A stretch of DNA of 64,000 nt from positions 558,001 through 622,000 of the forward strand of contig CP103031.1 of NCBI GenBank assembly GCA_024752435.1. Direction: 5' to 3'. Shown here one piece after another: positions 62,485 to 64,000 of the stretch. This stretch comes from Allantophomopsis cytisporea (taxonomy: Eukaryota; Ascomycota; Leotiomycetes; Phacidiales; Phacidiaceae). The notes below the pieces were generated by a model. That model saw only the letters and a list, made by a program, of their open reading frames with translations, made no database searches and was not told the origin of the DNA. Numbering within the stretch: position 1 is the stretch's first letter; the number at the start of each line of letters is the position of its first letter. Position numbers and translations under genes: made by a program.

Positions 62485-62491
62485 TATACGA
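62485..62491 (-). promoter_or_regulatory. Sterol-response-like heptamer upstream of ERG9
   Basis: The ERG9 strand reads TCGTATA, the core bound by Upc2/Ecm22 in yeasts, 800 bases before the ERG9 start. A single 7-mer can occur by chance. Confidence 0.3.
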
Positions 62492-63062
62492 AATCATTCA
62501 TTCTTGACTGTTCGTCTATCTCACTTCAACCCTTTCCTCTGCTCCCAGAACCTCACATTGAAAACTGACCTTTGCTTTTATCTTCCTAGATAGAGCGCTC
62601 CTTGCATGATCGACGGTATCGAGAATGTATATTGCAGAAACACCATAGAAACATCAAAAGACATCATCAACGCGACGATGACTTGATATGATATGATATG
62701 ATTTGATATGATTGATTCGATTCGATTTGATTTGATCTGCTCTGCTCTGCAGCACGACAAGGTCCGACACCTTCCTTCATGAGGTATCGAAGCCGCGCAA
62801 AGAGACCGCAAACAGGTAAAGGGGGTGCGTGCTGGCACCAATTACTACTAGGCGCTGGTGTATGTCACTGGGCCCGTATTGATGAACGACCAAGCACCGA
62901 AGCTGAGAAGAGCAGTCAGCACCACACCACACTCCTTGCAGCGTGCCAAACAATGAATGGCTTACCTCTTATTAAAACAACAGATGTCCCTTGAGCCTCT
63001 GACGTTCCGCGCTCTCTCAAGATAAAACGGGCGTCGAGGAACCCCGTGTCTGTCCCGTTCGG

Positions 63063-63069
63063 TATATAA
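63063..63069 (+). promoter_or_regulatory. TATA box of the transporter gene
   Basis: TATATAA lies about 150 bases upstream of the ATG at 63,219. Confidence 0.5.
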
Positions 63070-63218
63070 TGGCGTATCGCTCTCGATTCTAGCTGGGAGA
63101 TGAGGATCTCACTCTCTATCCTCTCACTTTGACTTCAGAGCTCAAAGCACCAGTCTCGATCTTTTAACCCGCCGAGATCACCCTAGTTCAGCCACGCACG
63201 ATCAGTCCCTGGCCCATC

Positions 63219-64000
63219 ATGGGCGCTCCAAAGGACTTGGAAAGCAATGAGGACCATATGAGCAGCGACAAGCTGCTGAAGGGTGGCATGAAGATAGATG
63301 ACATCCAGCCAGTACGGAGTTGCCGGGCACAGCTTACAGATGCCGCATGTATTGCTCTGAATATCTTCAGCACCGTGCTACTGGTGTTCTTAAACAAATG
63401 GTGGGCAAATATCATTTCACACGTCCTACGTATAATTGCATTTCTATCATGCGCATTATCATTATGCGCGGAGCAGTGGGGTGCAAGACAACATAGCGAG
63501 GAGTTTGAGAAATGAGAATTGACTTCAAACCAGGATCTTCCGCGACCCCCAATTGAAGCAAATGCAAATATCATTTGCAATGTGGCACTTCACATGCACC
63601 ACCATAGTCCTCTATCTCGCAAGCCAACGGCCCTTCAGCCTCTTCGTACCCGTACGCCTTCCGATACTGAAGATGCTACCGCTATGTACTTTCTTCGCCG
63701 GCTTCCTCATCCTCGGAAACCTAAGTCTGGCCTTCAACTCAATAGGATTCTACCAGTAAGCCGACCTTACCCCCCCCCCCCGAATATATATCCCGCATCA
63801 GATGATACTAAGAACGCCCCAGACTAGCAAAAATCATGACCACGCCCTGCGTAGCCCTCCTTCAATATCTCCTCTTCCAAAAATCCGTCTCAGCGCAGAC
63901 AATAGCCGCCTTAGCAGCGGTGTGCATAGGAGTAGCGCTGACGAATTCCGGGGCGGCGGACCTGACGACGTTGGGAGTTTCGATCGCCGTGGCGGCATTC
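63219..64000 (+). CDS. TPT/SLC35E3-like nucleotide-sugar or triose-phosphate-type transporter, cut by window edge
   Basis: A drug/metabolite-superfamily transporter, probably in the Golgi or ER membrane, exchanging a phosphorylated sugar or nucleotide sugar. Exons are 63219-63400, 63534-63755 and 63823 to beyond 64,000, so 194 residues are visible and the C-terminal half is missing. After a polar N-tail of about 40 residues come helices with ALNIFSTVLLVFLNKW and IFRDPQLKQMQISFAMWHF. A lipid-facing segment with NLSLAFNSIGFYQLAKIMTTP follows, which is the KT-like motif region of the SLC35E3 group. The first intron (133 nt) is the longest I found here. The NKW..F..P..K pattern at the end of helix 1 is typical of the TPT family. 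Substrate unknown. Confidence 0.9.

Larger units (their letters stand above)
61686..63218. promoter_or_regulatory. Shared divergent promoter region of ERG9 and the transporter
   Basis: It contains the CT/TCTTC microsatellite (61,733-61,777) and a GATAT/GATTC/CTCTG repeat tract (62,686-62,755). A TATACGA heptamer at 62,485-62,491 reads as the sterol-response-like TCGTATA on the ERG9 strand. A TATATAA box at 63,063-63,069 lies ~150 bases before the transporter ATG. There is no gene inside. Confidence 0.5.

Overview
The window looks like nuclear DNA of a filamentous ascomycete (Pezizomycotina; Leotiomycetes is my best guess, not proven). Genes are split by short introns of about 42-133 nt with GT...AG ends. 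They sit on both strands without operons. The families are typically fungal: Seb1/Msn2-like zinc finger, Gin4/Hsl1 kinase, Pth11-type receptor-like membrane protein, Pcl-type cyclin, ERG9. I reassembled twelve spliced protein genes by eye, checking that the frame closes across each junction, plus one intron-containing tRNA.

Left part (1-15,186): SMC5 runs off the left edge on the minus strand. It is divergent from a five-exon Gin4/Hsl1-type kinase. A mitochondrial fumarase follows on the plus strand, and after 3.6 kb without a clear gene comes a minus-strand C2H2 regulator of the Seb1/Msn2-Msn4 type. Upstream of that regulator lie about 16.7 kb (15,187-31,930) with no gene I can support, full of microsatellites and recurring GTAC-centred motifs.

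Middle part (31,931-40,604): a looser, AT-richer accessory stretch with a FAD-dependent aromatic-ring-type monooxygenase, a tRNA-Met(CAU) with an intron, a rhodopsin-like/Pth11-type membrane protein and a short-chain dehydrogenase. There is no synthase core, so I do not call it a biosynthetic cluster. A second gene-poor stretch of 9.5 kb (40,605-50,103) leads into a Pho85/Pcl-type cyclin with a long pyrimidine-rich leader.

Right part (52,282-64,000): a secreted endonuclease/exonuclease/phosphatase-fold protein with a C-terminal jacalin-like lectin domain converges on a secreted GMC oxidoreductase. Next comes squalene synthase (ERG9), divergent from a nucleotide-sugar/triose-phosphate-type transporter cut by the right edge.

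The genes mix housekeeping (SMC5, fumarase, ERG9), signalling (kinase, Seb1-like factor, cyclin) and outward-facing functions (receptor-like protein, lectin enzyme, GMC enzyme). The most notable points are an in-frame stop-free intron inside the second zinc finger of the Seb1-like gene, the lectin-fused secreted hydrolase, the two long gene-poor regions upstream of regulators, a GC-rich tandem repeat plus hairpin at 39.2 kb, and a sterol-response-like heptamer between ERG9 and the transporter. I saw no unmistakably new multi-gene system.
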